This document shows positions 31,238 through 33,204 of a stretch of 33,204 bases of DNA, piece by piece; positions within the stretch are counted from its first letter, which is position 1, and every line of letters starts with the position of its first letter. Made by a program: the position numbers and the translations under genes. Location: assembly GCF_030718205.1 (NCBI RefSeq), contig NZ_JAUZQF010000054.1, forward strand, positions 1 to 33,204, in the 5' to 3' direction. Under the pieces are notes generated by a model. The model was not told the DNA's origin. It did not search any database and saw only the letters and a list, made by a program, of their open reading frames with translations. The stretch comes from Nonomuraea turcica (GTDB lineage Bacteria; Actinomycetota; Actinomycetes; Streptosporangiales; Streptosporangiaceae).

Positions 31238-32512
31238 TCAGGTGCAGGCGGCCCCATTGAGCGTGAAGGCCGGCGGCTTGGCGGTGTTGCCGTTGTGTGT
31301 GGCCTGGAAGCCGAACTGCGTGGCGGCGCCCGCTGCGAGGGTGCCGTTGTAGCCGACGTTCCTGGCCGTGACCTGGCCGGAGTTGGGAGAGAGCGTCGCG
31401 TTCCACACGGAGGTGACCGTCTGGCCGGCGGGCAGCGTGAAGCCCAGGGACCAGGAGGACAGCTGCGTGGTGCTCGTGTTGGTGATCGTGACGGCGGCCG
31501 TGAAGCCGGTGTTCCACGTGTTCATCGTGTACGTGACCTGGCACGCCCCCGGCGGCTGCGGACTCGGTGACTGCGACGGGCCGCCGCCCCCGGTGTTCAG
31601 CCCGAGGAACGCGATCGCGGCGGCGGCCATCCCGCCCATCGGCAGGTTGTGCCCGACGCCCTGAAGGCTGATGCCCTCGACCGGGACGGTGGTGCCGGTG
31701 CCTCCGTACCGGGTCCGTGTCCAGCCGGACTGGGGTTGGTCGGTGAGGCTCGGGGTCTGGCTCAGGCCGTGGACGTTGGTCCACTGCTTGATCTGCTCCT
31801 GGAAGTTCGGATAACGCAGTGTGGAGTCCTCGGTGCCGTGCCACACCTGCATGCGCGGACGGGGGCCGCTGTAGCCGGGGTACGCGGCGCGTACCAGGTC
31901 GCCCCACTGCTGCGGGGTCATGATGCGCTGGCCGTTGGCGCACTGGCTGTTCCAGCTCGAGCCGTCCGTGGTGGCGAAGCAGCCGAAGGGCACGCCCATG
32001 AACGACACGCCTGCCTTGAACACGTCGGGGTAGGCGCCCAGCAGCACGTTCGTCATCATGCCGCCGGAGGACGCGCCCGTGGCATAGGTACGCTCGGGGT
32101 CGGTGTTGTAGCGCTGCTGGACGTACCTGACCATGGAGACGATGCCCACCGGGTCGCTGCCGCCGTCGTGGCGCAGCGCCTGCGGCGAGGAGACGTCGTA
32201 GCAGGAGCCGCTTCTGGTCGCCGACGGGTAGATCACGATGAACTTGTGCTGGTCGGCCAGCGCGGCGAACTCGGTGCCCGAGTAGAAGGCCGGGCCGGAG
32301 CCCGTGCAGTAGTGGACGGCCACCAACAGTGCCGGGCGGGCGGGGATTCCGTCGGGGACGTAGAGGTGCATGCGTAAGTTGGTGGGGTTGGTACCGAAAC
32401 CGGTCACCTCCGTCAGCTGCGCCGAGGCCGCCGGCGGCGCCGTGATCAAGCTCGCGATGACGAGTGTCACCGCGGCGATCACGGCGCCCGCGATGCGGGC
32501 TGTCACCTTCAT
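31238..32512 (-). CDS. Secreted CE1/PHB-depolymerase-type esterase with C-terminal CBM2 (probable acetylxylan esterase)
   Basis: A 424-aa exported protein: signal peptide 1-31 (basic start, hydrophobic core, cleavage after AASA), alpha/beta-hydrolase domain about 32-306, Pro/Ser/Gly linker about 308-322 (GGGGPSQSPSPQPPG), and CBM2 cellulose-binding domain 323-424 (bounded by Cys, with Trp residues and the TLNGAACT end). The catalytic triad is probably Ser148 in GASSG, Asp229 in HGTED and His288 in GVGHN. The CBM and HYCTGS segment favour acetylxylan or feruloyl esterase over a true polyhydroxybutyrate depolymerase. GAGGAG lies 6 bases before the ATG. Xylanase-type palindromes lie upstream. 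Confidence 0.9.
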   Translation of the reverse strand: MKVTARIAGAVIAAVTLVIASLITAPPAASAQLTEVTGFGTNPTNLRMHLYVPDGIPARPALLVAVHYCTGSGPAFYSGTEFAALADQHKFIVIYPSATRSGSCYDVSSPQALRHDGGSDPVGIVSMVRYVQQRYNTDPERTYATGASSGGMMTNVLLGAYPDVFKAGVSFMGVPFGCFATTDGSSWNSQCANGQRIMTPQQWGDLVRAAYPGYSGPRPRMQVWHGTEDSTLRYPNFQEQIKQWTNVHGLSQTPSLTDQPQSGWTRTRYGGTGTTVPVEGISLQGVGHNLPMGGMAAAAIAFLGLNTGGGGPSQSPSPQPPGACQVTYTMNTWNTGFTAAVTITNTSTTQLSSWSLGFTLPAGQTVTSVWNATLSPNSGQVTARNVGYNGTLAAGAATQFGFQATHNGNTAKPPAFTLNGAACT

Positions 32513-32551
32513 GGGACTCCTCTCTTCTTTTGGAAACGTTGCGAGTAGGCG

Positions 32552-32564
32552 ATGAAAGTTTCAT
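32552..32564. promoter_or_regulatory. Perfect palindrome ATGAAA-G-TTTCAT before the esterase gene
   Basis: A 13-bp palindrome 40-52 bases before the esterase ATG. It contains GAAANTTTC, the core known from xylanase-gene operators in Streptomyces (recalled). Position overlaps the likely promoter, suiting repression. An AACGTT-centred LacI-type half-site pattern (32531-32542) lies nearer the gene. Confidence 0.6.
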
Positions 32565-32644
32565 ACTGGCAACGTGCCTGTTTGAGCTCCTGTGAGTGTC
32601 CCTTTGTGCGCTCCATCAGGGCATGAATCAAGCGGTGAACGGTA

Positions 32645-32655
32645 CGAAACTTTCG
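32645..32655. promoter_or_regulatory. Second GAAANTTTC palindrome (CGAAACTTTCG)
   Basis: A perfect 11-bp palindrome 133 bases before the esterase ATG, 15 bases beyond the stop of the upstream minus-strand gene. It shares the core GAAANTTTC with the site at 32552. Confidence 0.55.
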
Positions 32656-32669
32656 GCGAGCGGTCGTCC

Positions 32670-32960
32670 TCAGGCCGTGAGCGCCGCCGCCGCCGCGAGC
32701 TCCCGCCACCACCGCTCCCGATGCGTGGCACGCAGCAGGCGGTGGTGCAGGCGGTGCAGGACCTTGGCGTTGTGGGTGTTGACCTCGAGCTCCTCGGCCC
32801 GCGCCAGCTCGCGCAGCGGGCGGCCGTGGCAGGTGGAGCAGCCGCACGTGCCCGCGCCGAGCCGCTCGACCGGCACGAACTCCAGCCGCTCCGGCACGAA
32901 CGCGCTGCGTGCCCCGCCCCGCCGCCACCCGCCGCTCGCCGCGTGCGGCTCTGAGCTCAT
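32670..32960 (-). CDS. Fragment resembling the C-terminus of tRNA-guanine transglycosylase-like proteins (96 aa)
   Basis: The 96-aa product has GTCGCSTCHGRPLRELARAE, then NTHNAKVLHRLH. This pattern (CxCxxC, RA-x-E, HN-x-x-x-L) matches the zinc-binding end of TGT and archaeosine-type TGT-like proteins. The catalytic TIM barrel is absent: the upstream DNA is a 72-bp tandem repeat and the window end. It may be a truncated relic, or the last part of a gene disrupted by repeat expansion. The zinc ligands are intact. The ATG at 32960 is the last repeat-borne ATG. A second minus-strand frame (32509-32928) is a shadow. Confidence 0.45.
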   Translation of the reverse strand: MSSEPHAASGGWRRGGARSAFVPERLEFVPVERLGAGTCGCSTCHGRPLRELARAEELEVNTHNAKVLHRLHHRLLRATHRERWWRELAAAAALTA

Positions 32961-33204
32961 GGTCGCGCTTGCTGCGGCCTCCGTTGGCTCGTCCCTCGCT
33001 CTCTTCGGCCTATCGCGCCGCCCGTGTTCATGGTCGCGCTTGCTGCGGCCTCCGTTGGCCTCGTCCCTCGCTCTCTTCGGCCTATCGCGCCGCCCGTGTT
33101 CATGGTCGCGCTTGCTGCGGCCTCCGTTGGCCTCGTCCCTCGCTCTCTCCGGCCTATCGCGCCGCCCGTGTTCATGGTCGCGCTTGCTGCGGCCTCCGTT
33201 GGCC
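32958..33204. repeat. 72-bp tandem repeat, three copies and a truncated fourth
   Basis: Copies at 32958-33028 (71 bp, one base deleted), 33029-33100, 33101-33172 (72 bp each) and 33173-33204 (cut by the window end) are nearly identical. Each begins at CATG, so both strands carry an ATG at the same place in every copy. On the minus strand each copy reads GGAGG ... GCGCGACC-ATG, and the last copy's ATG opens the TGT-like ORF at 32960. The array continues past the window. The assembly probably broke in it. Confidence 0.95.

Noticed and set aside
30834..31260. Plus-strand frames through the heptamer array (30835-31260 and 30902-31195) and the long minus-strand frames
   Set aside because: A 7-base period stays open in all three frames, so the length is an artefact of the repeat. 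The products are simple Arg/Pro/Gly/Ala repeats.
32957..33175. Minus-strand 72-codon frame of three 24-residue repeats
   Set aside because: Each unit contains its own ATG and lacks a ribosome binding site at proper distance. It appears to be repeated DNA rather than a repeat protein, although this is not excluded.

Overview
This window is high-GC actinobacterial chromosome. Gene order (folC-DUF4233-ndk, mreBCD-mrdA-rodA, paired TIGR03960/TIGR03936 radical SAM genes, rne-rplU-rpmA-obg-proB-proA, nadD-rsfS-phosphatase-tRNA-Ala) and codon use suggest a filamentous actinomycete, probably Streptosporangiales (Nonomuraea-like). The genus is inferred. The window opens inside a 5S rRNA gene and ends inside a 72-bp tandem repeat, so both ends look like assembly breakpoints.

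Positions 1-4360: the 3' end of an rRNA operon with its terminator, then folC, a DUF4233 membrane protein, an MFS-like membrane protein and ndk. Positions 4361-10562: the rod-shape cluster mreB-mreC-mreD-mrdA-rodA, tightly coupled by 1-4 nt overlaps. An undescribed 51-codon ORF fills the only gap (mreC-mreD), and a small Cys/His protein follows rodA. Positions 10570-18844: two radical-SAM-related genes, RNase E/G with a very long disordered N-terminus, L21, L27 and the GTPase Obg. Positions 19085-22390: a divergent 3-alpha-HSD-like SDR and the proline genes proB and proA. Positions 22458-24655: a 58-aa membrane protein and a Ser/Thr kinase with a multi-pass C-terminal domain. Positions 24700-27887: an M48-like peptidase divergent from nadD, then rsfS, a histidine phosphatase and tRNA-Ala(GGC).

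Positions 27888-33204 are more accessory. They hold a decayed serine-recombinase-like fragment beside the tRNA, a dicarboxylate symporter (DctA family), a frameshifted family 2 glycosyltransferase preceded by a 33-aa membrane peptide overlapping its start, a heptanucleotide array (14 x 7 bp), a secreted CE1 esterase with a CBM2 and xylanase-type palindromes upstream, and a TGT-like C-terminal fragment behind the 72-bp repeat.

A recurrent feature is leaderless initiation: a TANNNT hexamer sits 6-7 nt before the start codon of folC, the TIGR03960 gene, proB, nadD and the M48 gene, and in weaker form before the SDR gene. Most of the window is conserved housekeeping DNA. The least explained elements are the small ORFs (6557-6712, 10383-10562, 22458-22634, 30774-30875), the frameshifted glycosyltransferase unit, and the two repeat arrays near the right end.
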